Origin: Geomicrobium sediminis
GTDB taxonomy: Bacteria > Bacillota > Bacilli > Bacillales > Marinococcaceae
Length of the DNA stretch: 64,000 nt
Assembly (NCBI RefSeq): GCF_016908595.1
Contig: NZ_JAFBEC010000001.1
Coordinates: 248,001 to 312,000 of the forward strand
Direction: 5' to 3'
Every line of letters starts with the position of its first letter. The first letter of the stretch is position 1. Under the pieces are notes generated by a model, which worked only from the letters and a program-made list of their open reading frames with translations, made no database searches and was not told the origin of the DNA. Shown piece after piece: positions 28,853 to 37,087 of the stretch. A program made the position numbers and the translations under genes.

Positions 28853-29182
28853 GTGGTACGAAGTGACTTGTTACGAGGACACCTAGATAGCATTATTTTG
28901 ACACTCATCCTCGAAAAAGATCGTTACGGTTATGAAATTTCCAAAGAGATTAGCTTGAGAACAAATGAACGATTCATAATTAAAGAAGCAACCCTCTATG
29001 CTGCCTTTCAACGGTTAGAGCGAAAAGAGTTGATTCTTTCTTACTTTGGTACTGAGTCACACGGCGGGAAACGCAAGTATTATGCCATTACGATTCTTGG
29101 GAAAGCATACTTACAAGAACTGAAACATGAATGGCTCGAAATGAAAGAAATTGTAGATGTATTTTTGGAGGGAAACAAATGA
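28853..29182 (+). CDS. PadR-family transcriptional regulator
   Basis: A 109-residue PadR-type winged-helix repressor. LRGHLDSIILTLILEKDRYGYEI at the start, EATLYAAFQRLERKELI as recognition helix region and GGKRKYYAITILGKAYL as the wing, followed by a dimerisation helix. GTG start after AAAGGA. First gene of a three-gene operon; its stop overlaps the next start (ATGA). Likely autoregulates through the inverted repeat in its promoter. Inducer unknown. Confidence 0.9.
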   Translation: MVRSDLLRGHLDSIILTLILEKDRYGYEISKEISLRTNERFIIKEATLYAAFQRLERKELILSYFGTESHGGKRKYYAITILGKAYLQELKHEWLEMKEIVDVFLEGNK

Positions 29183-29598
29183 AAGACATACGTGCGCATG
29201 TCGAACATCTTTTTCGAGATATCCCTAACAGCGAAGAAAAAGAAGCAATGCTTCATGATCTTTGCTGGAACTTAGAAGAAAAGGTACGCGACTTAATGGA
29301 AACGGGTAAGTCAGAAGAAGATGCGGTTAATAAAGCCATTGTGGAATTTGGAGATGCCGAAGAATTAAAGGCCGAATTACGTGAATCATACCCGACCAAT
29401 CCATCACTTACAAAAAAGAAAAAAGCGAAATTGAATTTGCACTTTTCCCTATGGGGAAGCTCGCTTGTAATCTTGCTGTTTCTTTTTATCAACTTTTACT
29501 ACACACCCGACACGATTTGGTTCATCTACCCGACGTTCGCCATTCTGTGGTGGCCACTAGCGATGACGTTCGTTTACAAACGCACGGAGGACAAGTAA
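29179..29598 (+). CDS. HAAS-domain membrane protein (DUF1700-like)
   Basis: 139 residues. The N-terminal half (about 1-75) is a helical HAAS/DUF1700-like signalling domain (LFRDIPNSEEKEAMLHDLCWNLEEKV, then FGDAEELKAELRESY), often encoded next to PadR. The C-terminal half has two membrane helices ending in INFYYTPDTIWFIYPTF and AILWWPLAM. That two-helix motif is repeated four more times in the next protein. Such proteins commonly accompany PadR in stress-response operons. Function unknown. Confidence 0.8.
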   Translation: MKDIRAHVEHLFRDIPNSEEKEAMLHDLCWNLEEKVRDLMETGKSEEDAVNKAIVEFGDAEELKAELRESYPTNPSLTKKKKAKLNLHFSLWGSSLVILLFLFINFYYTPDTIWFIYPTFAILWWPLAMTFVYKRTEDK

Positions 29599-29599
29599 C

Positions 29600-30220
29600 G
29601 TGAGCCGACGATCCGAATTGGCTGCGGTACTACTCGCAACATCAATCATTGCTATCGTCTTTATCACGCTTGATCTATTGCTAAATCCTAACGTGAGTTG
29701 GTCTATTTATGTGAGTTTGTTTTTATTACTCTGGCCTTTCTCTTTATTGCCACATCCGGTTTACAGTACGATCGGAGCGATATGGATTGCAGGGTTGTTA
29801 ACTGCAATAAATGTCATTGAGACACCGGTATATTTATGGGTTCTCTATACTGTTCCACTCATTTGGTGGCCTTTATCCGCTTGGTATCCTCATCAATTTA
29901 AAACAAAACCGTTTGCATGGATTAGCTTTCTAATTTTGGGTGGCTATTATGTAATGCTAAATTTTATTTACGATGATCGTTTTCCCTGGAGCATCTTTCT
30001 ACTCTTCGCATTACTATGGTGGCCCTTTACGAGACAATGGAGCAATCGCCCCATTCGTTATTCTTATCTCATGGCAACAACGACGAGTATCTTTTTTGTT
30101 GTGGTGAACCTCATTACAACTCCCCATGAAATCTGGGCAGTCTACCCGATTTTCGCTGTACTTTGGTGGCCGCTTGCAATGACTTACTTTTATAGACGAA
30201 ACAAAGAAACGCACCCGTAA
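29600..30220 (+). CDS. Multi-helix membrane protein made of repeated WWP units
   Basis: A 206-residue, nearly all hydrophobic protein with about eight helices. The pattern N-x(2-4)-P/T-x(2-4)-W followed about nine residues later by L-W/W-W-P occurs four times, with W-P at about 45, 90, 141 and 190 (period 44-51). The last copy, EIWAVYPIFAVLWWPLAM, is almost the same as the tail of the preceding protein. It therefore appears to have grown by repeated duplication of a two-helix module resembling the Pfam 2TM domain. GTG start nine bases after GGAGG. No known function; the neighbours suggest a PadR-controlled membrane stress or signalling role. Confidence 0.7.
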   Translation: MSRRSELAAVLLATSIIAIVFITLDLLLNPNVSWSIYVSLFLLLWPFSLLPHPVYSTIGAIWIAGLLTAINVIETPVYLWVLYTVPLIWWPLSAWYPHQFKTKPFAWISFLILGGYYVMLNFIYDDRFPWSIFLLFALLWWPFTRQWSNRPIRYSYLMATTTSIFFVVVNLITTPHEIWAVYPIFAVLWWPLAMTYFYRRNKETHP

Positions 30221-30235
30221 AGGGTGCGTTTCTTT
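30203..30235. terminator. Bidirectional terminator
   Basis: Fourteen-base perfect stem AAAGAAACGCACCC / GGGTGCGTTTCTTT, overlapping the stop of the membrane protein gene and facing the CNNM pseudogene. Confidence 0.9.
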
Positions 30236-30252
30236 AGTGATTGTATGAATTC

Positions 30253-31312
30253 TTACGTTACAAGGCCTGCATGATCTTCATATTCATCACGCATTTCACC
30301 GACAATTTCAGTAAGAATGTCATCCATCGTTGCAAGTCCAATCATTTTACCTTGAGAATCCGTCACAACAACAATATGCGTTCGGGCTTTCTTCATCTTC
30401 AAGAACACTTCTTGAATCGCCATTGAAGCTTTCACATGTGGAATCTCATGAAGGAATTGTTGAATCCCACCGTTACGACCTGCGGCAATGCTCGTTAGCA
30501 TTTCTTTTGTATTCAAAAAACCGAGCAGCTTGTCATTCTCATTATCCATAACTGGATAACGTGTGTACCCATGATCTTCAACGGTTTGAAGAATTTCGTC
30601 GATCTTCATCCCGACCTTTAACGTGATCATTTTTTCTTTTGGAACCATAATTTCATTCATCGTTCTTCCATCAAATGAAAAGAAGTTCTCTAAATAAGCA
30701 AGTTCTGTTTGATTGATTTGACCACTTTATATAACTGTCTGAAACGATCAACCTTAATTCTTCTTCGGAATACGCTGTTTCATGTCCAGCTGGCTTCACA
30801 CCAAACCATCCGAGAATCCGCCTTGCTGAACCATTTAGAATGCGAATAAAAGGTCCCATAATGACACCGAACCAATACAGTGGTGGCGCGAGTAATAACG
30901 TCATTTTTTCAGGGAATTGAATCGCTAATGTCTTAGGCGCGAGCTCTCCAATAACTACATGGAGAAACGTTACTAAAGCGAGTGCGATTGCATAAGAAAG
31001 AACAGTCGCCATCGCATCAGAAACACTATAATAATCAAACACGGGACGAAGCATTCTCTGAACCGTAGGTTCACCAAGTGCACCTAACACTAAAGCTGTA
31101 ATTGTAATTCCTAACTGACAAGCCGACAAGTAATAATCAAGGTTATGAGCAACCTTTTTTGCTAAGATCGCTTTTTTATTGCCTTCTGCAATGAGTTGGT
31201 CAATCCTTGACATGCGGACTTTAAGAATGGCGAATTCGCCACCTACAAAAACACCAGTTAAGAGAATAAACAAGGCTACGAAAAATAAATTAACGAGAAT
31301 AAATAGATCCAA
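30253..31312 (-). pseudogene. CNNM/CBS-domain (HlyC/CorC family) gene, frameshifted
   Basis: The first part (30671-31312) encodes the CNNM membrane domain starting MDLFILVNLFF and runs normally to EEELRLIVSDSY, then goes out of frame. The correct continuation, GQINQTELAYLENFFSFDGR, is in another frame and leads into the CBS-pair part ending at 30253. An extra TA dinucleotide in TTATATAAAG near 30725-30735 accounts for the shift. The paralogue just upstream shows the intact arrangement. Even without the shift it would be shorter (about 350 residues) because it lacks the C-terminal transporter-associated domain. TTG start after GAGAGGGA. Family members are linked to Mg2+/Co2+ transport or efflux. 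A sequencing error is possible. Confidence 0.8.
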
Positions 31313-31346
31313 TTATTCCCTCTCAATAGGAGAGGGACTCACCTCC
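31312..31346 (-). promoter_or_regulatory. Leader hairpin covering the ribosome site of the frameshifted CNNM gene
   Basis: Just before the TTG start the minus strand has TCCCTCTC / GAGAGGGA, a perfect eight-base stem. The 3' arm contains the Shine-Dalgarno GAGAGGGA. GGAGGTGA lies just upstream. The intact paralogue has the same layout. Confidence 0.65.
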
Positions 31347-31374
31347 ACAGTTTTCAGTATGCTTTTTGTTAGAG

Positions 31375-32691
31375 TTATGTCGCTGATGCGCGCTGTTTGA
31401 ATTTCACTTTTTTTATCTGGTGATGATCAGCTTCAACTACAGACCATCGATGTTCATCCATTTTCACTTCGACTTTTTGGGCCGATTCGTCATTTTCTTG
31501 GGTCATATATTGAATCCATCCACCAATGGTGTCGATATGCTCTCGGTTATCAAACTCCAGCCCGAACTGCTCTTCTAGATCATCAAGTAAGACACGACCG
31601 TTAATGAAGTAAACATCTTTTGCTATTTTTTCAATGTCGCTCTCTTCATCTTCATCAAACTCATCTCGTATTTCACCGACTAACTCCTCGATGACTTCTT
31701 CCATCGTTACGATTCCTGAAGTTCCACCGTATTCATCAATAATAATCGCCATCTGAACTTTGTCTTGTTGCATCTTAACCATGACATCTTGGATGCTCGT
31801 CGGTTCTAGAATAAATGGGAGATCGCGCATGTACAGTTTAATGTCTATCTCTTTTCCCGCAACGATGTCTTTTAGCATTTTCTTTGCATTAACAACACCG
31901 ATAATCTTATCCTTATCACCATCATCAACCACTGGGTATCTCGTAAAATTGTGTTCATCAAAAATGGCGATGAGCTCTGCATTCGTCATGCCTTCTTGAA
32001 TGGTCACAATTTCAGTTCGCGGGACCATAATATCTTTTGCAACGTGTTCATCAAACGAGAACACATTCTCCATATATTGAAGCTCTTCTTTATCAATGGT
32101 TCCGCCTTGGTAGCTTTGCGTCATAATAATTTTTAATTCCTCTTCCGTATACGCTTGGTCGTGTCCGATTGGTTTGACACCAAACGTTCGAAGCAACAAA
32201 CGCGAAGCGCCATTAAGTGTGACGATAAAAGGAAACATCACTTTACCGAACCAGTAAAGAGAACCTGACAACATTAATGTCATCTTCTCAGAAAACTGAA
32301 TGGCTAACGTTTTCGGTGCCATTTCACCAATGACAACGTGTAAATACGTAACAAGAAGAAACGCAACCGCGTAAGAAATGACCGATGACATTGAAGGTGA
32401 TACATTAAAATAATCAAAAACCGGATACATAAGACTGCTGACAGCTGGTTTCCCTAATGCTCCAAGCCCTAGTGCTGTCATCGTAATTCCAAGCTGACAA
32501 GCGGATAAATAATAATCTAGATTTTGAGTTATTTTTTTGGCGACAACTGCCTTTTTATTGCCTTCTGCAATTAATTGTTCAATTCTTGAACTTCGAACCT
32601 TTACAACTGCAAACTCCGAAGCCACAAAGAACGCAGTTAATGCCAAGAAAACCACAATTAGAATAAGATTAATTATTGTACTTAAATCCAA
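31375..32691 (-). CDS. CNNM/CBS transporter-like protein (HlyC/CorC family, YhdP/YqhB type)
   Basis: A 438-residue membrane protein: CNNM domain with three or four helices (about 1-190), linker EEELKIIMTQSYQGGTIDKEEL, a CBS pair (about 210-330; DIMVPRTEIVTI and VTMEEVIEELVGEIRDEFD) and a C-terminal CorC_HlyC domain (about 350-430). CBS domains bind adenine nucleotides. Relatives such as B. subtilis YhdP and MpfA act in Mg2+ efflux. TTG start six bases after GAGGGA. The neighbouring downstream paralogue is broken, so this is the working copy. Confidence 0.88.
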   Translation of the reverse strand: MDLSTIINLILIVVFLALTAFFVASEFAVVKVRSSRIEQLIAEGNKKAVVAKKITQNLDYYLSACQLGITMTALGLGALGKPAVSSLMYPVFDYFNVSPSMSSVISYAVAFLLVTYLHVVIGEMAPKTLAIQFSEKMTLMLSGSLYWFGKVMFPFIVTLNGASRLLLRTFGVKPIGHDQAYTEEELKIIMTQSYQGGTIDKEELQYMENVFSFDEHVAKDIMVPRTEIVTIQEGMTNAELIAIFDEHNFTRYPVVDDGDKDKIIGVVNAKKMLKDIVAGKEIDIKLYMRDLPFILEPTSIQDVMVKMQQDKVQMAIIIDEYGGTSGIVTMEEVIEELVGEIRDEFDEDEESDIEKIAKDVYFINGRVLLDDLEEQFGLEFDNREHIDTIGGWIQYMTQENDESAQKVEVKMDEHRWSVVEADHHQIKKVKFKQRASAT

Positions 32692-32722
32692 TTATTTCCC
32701 TCAGTGAGAGGGATTCACCTCC
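32689..32722 (-). promoter_or_regulatory. Leader hairpin covering the ribosome site of the CNNM gene
   Basis: On the minus strand GGAGGTGA (complement of 32715-32722) is followed by TCCCTC-TCACT-GAGGGA (complement of 32697-32713). GAGGGA is the Shine-Dalgarno for the TTG start at 32691. The same arrangement precedes the paralogue downstream, so the leader was kept after duplication. Confidence 0.65.
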
Positions 32723-33284
32723 GCGTATTTTGAAAAGACATTTATTTTTGAATTATTTGTTTTATTATTCTTTTTGAACAGAAATACTTTTACATTCATC
32801 ATCTATTTTACTTCTTCTCGCGTGTTTCTATTCAAACCGGCAAATCGCTTATACGTTCATTTAGGTTCGATCGGTTCGGAATTCTTCGAGAGGCACACGC
32901 AATCGCTCCAACAAAATGAAAATCTCAAACTCACTCCATTTGTAAGCTCTAACACCTTCCCAAAGTCAATCACCCCGATCTTTCCATATCATTATCATTC
33001 GTTTTAAAAACACTAACTATTAATCGTATTCTATGCTGCTTGAACCCCCTACTTGCTGAGGGTTAAGAAGATTATATCAAAATCGCGCTAAACGTAAAGA
33101 GTTAAAATGAGCATCACACAATTAATTTACAGAAATTTAATAAAACAAACTTTTTTTGTTCACAATTTACTCTTACTGCCTTCATGAGTCGACACTTATA
33201 AGGCAAAACAAAAACAGCACAACCGCTGAGGCCACGCCCACTGAAGGCGAAGCCACAAAAGCCATTTTTATAAAAAGGTTATTT
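32723..33284. other. Long intergenic region without a gene
   Basis: About 560 bases, AT-rich. No convincing gene on either strand. Minor items: ATATCATTATCATTC (32986-33000), a partial Fur-box-like element; a weak AACCC/GGGTT hairpin near 33043-33064; and on the minus strand a GTG-led frame of 38 codons beginning MIDFGKVLELTNGV whose composition becomes odd after 20 codons. None of the known Mg2+ or Mn2+ riboswitch signatures is visible. Confidence 0.5.
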
Positions 33285-33875
33285 CTATCGACAAATATGA
33301 GCTAAATAGTGACGAACGTATGTCCCAATTTCCGTTTGGCTAAAGCCTCTTAACTTTGAAATTGCATTTAAAATAAGTCCATCCGTATAAATCTCTAATT
33401 TTTTTATTTCTAAATCTAGGTCTAACCCTTCTTTCAAACAATCTCCTTTCTGCAATTGAACAAAGACTGTTTCTAGAAATTCACGGTAAATCGTTGTAAA
33501 CCGCTGATATAGTTCTTTATTCTCCTCTTGCTCCATCACTGCAAATTGAATCCAGATTGCATTTTCCATTCGCTGCTCTTGATCGCCTACTTGTATGTAT
33601 TGAACAATCATCTGAACGGCATAGTCAAATGCAGACGTACCTTTCGGTTCAACTTCGTCCATCCGTTGCTTTGTCCGTTGAAATAAGGTTTCCATTGTAT
33701 ACCGATATAAATCACTTTGCTTTGGAAAATAGTATTGAATGGAACCGAGCGACAGCCCGACTTCTTTAGCAATATCTCGAAGTGTCGTTGCCTCAGCCCC
33801 CTTTTGTTCAATGAGTTTCATAGCCGCTTTTGCTATGATTTGCTTTCTTTTTTGATGGTCCACTCGTTTTGGCAT
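33285..33875 (-). CDS. TetR-family transcriptional regulator
   Basis: 196 residues. The N-terminal helix-turn-helix (about 8-55; AAMKLIEQKGAEATTLRDIAKEVGLSLGSIQYYFPKQSDLY) is the TetR hallmark; the C-terminal ligand domain is unassigned. Divergent from the small multidrug export gene across a perfect palindrome, so it almost certainly represses itself and that gene. Minus-strand promoter elements TTGACT and AAGAAT, 17 bases apart, lie within and next to the palindrome. Confidence 0.9.
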   Translation of the reverse strand: MPKRVDHQKRKQIIAKAAMKLIEQKGAEATTLRDIAKEVGLSLGSIQYYFPKQSDLYRYTMETLFQRTKQRMDEVEPKGTSAFDYAVQMIVQYIQVGDQEQRMENAIWIQFAVMEQEENKELYQRFTTIYREFLETVFVQLQKGDCLKEGLDLDLEIKKLEIYTDGLILNAISKLRGFSQTEIGTYVRHYLAHICR

Positions 33876-33891
33876 GTTGCATCCAACTTTC

Positions 33892-33948
33892 TTGCTTTTT
33901 CATAAATTCTTACGTTATACTTTTATTAAGTCAATTGACTTAATAAAA
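33892..33948 (+). promoter_or_regulatory. Divergent promoters with a perfect 28-base palindrome
   Basis: Rightward promoter TTGCTT (33892-33897), 18 bases, TATACT (33916-33921). The palindrome at 33921-33948 has arms TTTTATTAAGTCAA and TTGACTTAATAAAA and begins at the last base of the -10 box. It also supplies the -35 TTGACT of the leftward tetR promoter. One dimer or dimer pair could therefore shut both genes. Confidence 0.88.
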
Positions 33949-33963
33949 GGGAGGTTATTGCTT

Positions 33964-34431
33964 ATGTTTAACGATCTCTCACACTACTTCTTCATTTTCA
34001 TCGCTAGTCTGATTCCGTTTATGGAAGTCATGATTGCGATCCCAACAGGCATTGTACTTTTTAACTTACACCCCGTCACGACAACCTTCGTTGCGACTGT
34101 CGGAAATATTGTGAGCATTGTCGTTTTTGTTTTTTTGGGGAACAGCATTCGTAAATTCTCTCGGAGAATTAAGCGACGCTCTACAAGAATCAAAAAACAA
34201 CCAAATCCTAAATTCGAACATTTTTATACGAAATATGGCGTAGCAGGTCTCTCGCTCTTAGGTACCTTCCTTCTTAGCAGTCAATTGACCGCTACAGCTA
34301 TTGTCTCGTTTGAAGACTCTAAAGGCAAGGCAACCTTATGGGTTAGTATTGCTGTCGTCATCCTTGCCATTGTAATGATGCTTTTATCAATCTTTGCTGC
34401 CGAGTGGCTAAGCAATCTCTTAAACTTATGA
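33964..34431 (+). CDS. Small multi-drug export protein family membrane protein
   Basis: A 155-residue membrane protein matching the Sm_multidrug_ex family (PF06695): FIASLIPFMEVMIAIPTGI at the N-terminus and YGVAGLSLLGTFLLSSQLTATAIVSF in the middle, with four or five helices and a basic loop (FSRRIKRRSTRIKKQ). Despite the name, function is unproven for most members. ATG at 33964 after GGGAGG. Regulated by the divergent TetR protein. Confidence 0.82.
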   Translation: MFNDLSHYFFIFIASLIPFMEVMIAIPTGIVLFNLHPVTTTFVATVGNIVSIVVFVFLGNSIRKFSRRIKRRSTRIKKQPNPKFEHFYTKYGVAGLSLLGTFLLSSQLTATAIVSFEDSKGKATLWVSIAVVILAIVMMLLSIFAAEWLSNLLNL

Positions 34432-34436
34432 CTTCA

Positions 34437-34823
34437 CTAGTCTTCAGGGTTCATTGTGCGATGACGCTTTACTCGTCGCCATTGAAATAGAAGGTCACCG
34501 AAAGAAACAATGACAATAAACCAAAAAATCTCATGATAAGGTGTAATCCCAAGCTCTGATTCCCCACCTAATGCAGTTAATGCAAACACCATAACAACGA
34601 GGTATGTGGTAAGAAACAACTGCGTTTTAAAACGATAAAGTGGATCCCGCGAATCAATGGCTTTCGTTATAAACATGACAATATAAATCACAATAATAAC
34701 GACGAATAGGAACGAAACAGGCAGAGCACCGATTACCGGAAATTTTGGGAAGAAATCACTAATCAACAAAATCGAAAAAGCTAAAACTAACAAACTATGT
34801 AGAGCGATATTTTTCATCATCAT
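34437..34823 (-). CDS. Uncharacterised membrane protein
   Basis: About 128 residues with four predicted helices and a basic C-terminus (FQWRRVKRHRTMNPED). No recognised family. Three consecutive ATG codons (34823, 34820, 34817) follow AAAGGA; the second or third has the better spacing. Convergent with the export gene (five bases between the 3' ends). Confidence 0.65.
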   Translation of the reverse strand: MMMKNIALHSLLVLAFSILLISDFFPKFPVIGALPVSFLFVVIIVIYIVMFITKAIDSRDPLYRFKTQLFLTTYLVVMVFALTALGGESELGITPYHEIFWFIVIVSFGDLLFQWRRVKRHRTMNPED

Positions 34824-34835
34824 AATCCTTTCCAA

Positions 34836-34868
34836 TTGAAAAGGTCGGTGTAAAAAACACCGACCTTT
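34836..34868 (-). terminator. Terminator of rpoN
   Basis: Perfect twelve-base stem AAAGGTCGGTGT / ACACCGACCTTT with a five-base loop, overlapping the rpoN stop; ends TTTTC on the minus strand. Confidence 0.9.
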
Positions 34869-36204
34869 AAGCGAAACGTTTTCTTTTAGAAGATGCAGGA
34901 ATCTTTAATTCATCTCGATACTTTGCGACTGCACGACGAGAAACTTTAATCCCTTGTTCACTTTGAAATCGATCGGTAATCTTCTGATCGGATAAAGGTT
35001 TGCATTTATCTTCTTCCTCAATCCACTCACGAATCGACTGCTTTAGTACGGTCGCAGAAGTATCTTCCCCAACTGCACGTTGTAAACCTTTACTAAAGAA
35101 GGCTTTTAGCTCAAAGCATCCCCGCGGGGTTTGGATGTACTTCGACGTCGTCGTTCTTGAAACTGTTGACTCGTGTACACCTGCCATCTCTGCAATATGC
35201 CTCAGCGTCATCGGTCGCAAATTACCCGTATCAAAAAATTGCTGTTGATAGTCAACAATGGCTTCTGTTACAAGACGAACGGTTTGCTGTCTTTGATCAA
35301 TGCTTTTTAACAGCCAAACAAGCTGTTTGTACTTTTGATGGGCATAGTCGAAAGCTTCCTTGTTTTCGGTATTCTTTTGTTCTAATAAATTCCGATACTG
35401 TCGGTTCAATCGAATTCTCGGTAGCGATTCATCATTTAATTGCACCCGCCATTGGTCGTCTTCACGCACGACATACACATCTGGGGTGATAAAACGTGGC
35501 TGTTCGCCACCCATTCCTTGCGTTGGCCAAGGGTTAAATTGCTGAATGTAATCGTGAACGTCTTGCAATTCTTTCATCGTCACTTGTAATTCTTCACTCA
35601 ACGCTTTCCATTTCTTCTCTGCAAACGGTTGCAAATAAAATTCTACAATGGTTTCTGCAAGTTCAAACTCCTCAGGATGTTCACGCATTTGAATCAATAG
35701 TGACTCTGCTAAGCTTCTTGCACCGACTCCGATTGGCTCCATCCCTTGTAAATGAAAGAGCGCTTTATGAAATTGTGACTCAGTCATACTACCTTCATTC
35801 ACTGCTTTATCAACATCAACTTGTAAATAGCCTTGTTCATTTAAGTTATAAATTAAATAAGTAATATGGTCATGAGTCGCTTTATCACTATTCAAATGTT
35901 GCAACTGTTCAAACAGAATGGTTGTCAAGTCCGTACGACTTTCTTTAATTTGTTCTAAGAACGATTCTGCACCGTTTTCTACTCCAGACTCATCACGATC
36001 TCTCCAAAGTACAGGAGCATCTGGTATAAATGGCGTTTCTTCAGACTCCAATACCTCAAGCAGCGGGTTCTCAAGGGCTTGATCCTCAATGTATTCCGAT
36101 AATTCTAATGATGAGTACTGCAACAGTGAGATCGCCTGGCGCAATTGCTGCGTCATGACTAGCTTCATCGTCTGTTGTTGGAACAGGCCCATCTCCAGAT
36201 TCAT
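34867..36204 (-). CDS. rpoN: RNA polymerase sigma-54 factor (SigL)
   Basis: A 445-residue alternative sigma factor for -24/-12 promoters that need enhancer-binding activators. N-terminal Gln/Leu-rich region I (QQQTMKLVMTQQLRQAISLLQYSSLELSEYI), core-binding domain, helix-turn-helix with HIAEMAGVHESTVSR and the C-terminal RpoN box as SRRAVAKYRDELKI (usual form ARRTVAKYRE, so two substitutions). In B. subtilis SigL drives levanase, arginine/ornithine, isoleucine/valine and acetoin use. Located before clpP as in related species. Confidence 0.96.
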   Translation of the reverse strand: MNLEMGLFQQQTMKLVMTQQLRQAISLLQYSSLELSEYIEDQALENPLLEVLESEETPFIPDAPVLWRDRDESGVENGAESFLEQIKESRTDLTTILFEQLQHLNSDKATHDHITYLIYNLNEQGYLQVDVDKAVNEGSMTESQFHKALFHLQGMEPIGVGARSLAESLLIQMREHPEEFELAETIVEFYLQPFAEKKWKALSEELQVTMKELQDVHDYIQQFNPWPTQGMGGEQPRFITPDVYVVREDDQWRVQLNDESLPRIRLNRQYRNLLEQKNTENKEAFDYAHQKYKQLVWLLKSIDQRQQTVRLVTEAIVDYQQQFFDTGNLRPMTLRHIAEMAGVHESTVSRTTTSKYIQTPRGCFELKAFFSKGLQRAVGEDTSATVLKQSIREWIEEEDKCKPLSDQKITDRFQSEQGIKVSRRAVAKYRDELKIPASSKRKRFA

Positions 36205-36364
36205 TACAATCTCCCCCTATAAGAATTGCCTATCGTAAATCATGTCTTCAAATTATGTCTAAAAGTTGAACTTTTTCTATATTATACGTTACATCACAAA
36301 ATCATGCTAGATGGGTTTGAATAATTTGCAGATCGGAAATCATATAATGAGAGTATGCGTTTGA

Positions 36365-36381
36365 TTTGACCTTTATTGACC
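36365..36381. promoter_or_regulatory. CtsR operator
   Basis: TTTGACCTTTATTGACC, whose complement is GGTCAATAAAGGTCAAA. It matches the CtsR heptad repeat RGTCAAA-NAN-RGTCAAA with one mismatch. It lies about 43 bases before clpP; a TATAAT -10 box is just upstream. CtsR represses clp genes until heat or protein stress. Confidence 0.88.
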
Positions 36382-36423
36382 TAAGAGGTAAGATAAATGC
36401 AGAACATATGAGGAGGTACGACA

Positions 36424-37020
36424 ATGAACTTAATCCCAACAGTTATTGAACAAACAAATCGCGGTGAACGTGCCTATGACATTTATTCCCGCTTATTGAA
36501 AGACCGCATTATTATGCTAGGATCTGGAATCGATGATAACGTAGCGAACTCCATCGTTGCACAGATGCTATTCTTACAAGCTGAAGACCCAGATAAAGAT
36601 ATCTCTCTTTATATTAACAGCCCAGGCGGATCCATTACAGCAGGTATGGCAATTTATGATACGATGCAATACATTACTCCGAAAGTATCGACGATTTGCA
36701 TCGGTATGGCAGCATCAATGGGAGCGTTCCTTCTCGCTGCTGGAGAAGAAGGTCAGCGTTTCGCACTTCCGAACAGTGAGATTATGATTCACCAACCACT
36801 CGGTGGAACGCAAGGTCAAGCATCTGACATCGAGATTCACGCTCGTCGTATTATCGAAATGCGTGGCAAGCTAAACCAAATTCTTTCTGAAAGAACCGGT
36901 CAACCACTTGAAGTGATTGAACGCGACACAGATCGTGATAACTTTATGACAGCTGAAGCTGCCAAAACGTACGGTCTTGTTGATCAAATCTTTGAGAAAA
37001 ACGGTCAACCTGGAAAATAA
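36424..37020 (+). CDS. clpP: ATP-dependent Clp protease proteolytic subunit
   Basis: A 198-residue serine protease that forms the two-ring barrel fed by ClpC, ClpX or ClpE. Catalytic triad Ser98 ([11 protein letters not shown]), His123 (MIHQPLGG) and Asp172 (RDTDRDNF). [21 protein letters not shown] at the N-terminus is highly conserved. AGGAGGT precedes the ATG. Under CtsR control. Confidence 0.98.
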   Translation: MNLIPTVIEQTNRGERAYDIYSRLLKDRIIMLGSGIDDNVANSIVAQMLFLQAEDPDKDISLYINSPGGSITAGMAIYDTMQYITPKVSTICIGMAASMGAFLLAAGEEGQRFALPNSEIMIHQPLGGTQGQASDIEIHARRIIEMRGKLNQILSERTGQPLEVIERDTDRDNFMTAEAAKTYGLVDQIFEKNGQPGK

Positions 37021-37036
37021 ACAAAGGTAACGATTT

Positions 37037-37075
37037 AACGGAGAAGATGAGCGAGTCTCATTTCCTCCGTTTTTT
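37037..37075 (+). terminator. Terminator of clpP
   Basis: Stem AACGGAG / CTCCGTT with inner pairing ATGAG / CTCAT and a T run (TTTTTTATTTT) after it. Confidence 0.85.
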
Positions 37076-37087
37076 ATTTTGCCTTCG

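Noticed and set aside
32986-33000. Fur box
   Set aside because: Only one half-site matches well, no promoter or iron gene follows.
32774-33007. Plus-strand frame of 77 codons in the long intergenic region
   Set aside because: No ribosome site, low-complexity composition, not protein-like.
32723-33060. M-box or yybP-type metal riboswitch before the CNNM gene
   Set aside because: No conserved core of either class found by eye on the minus strand.
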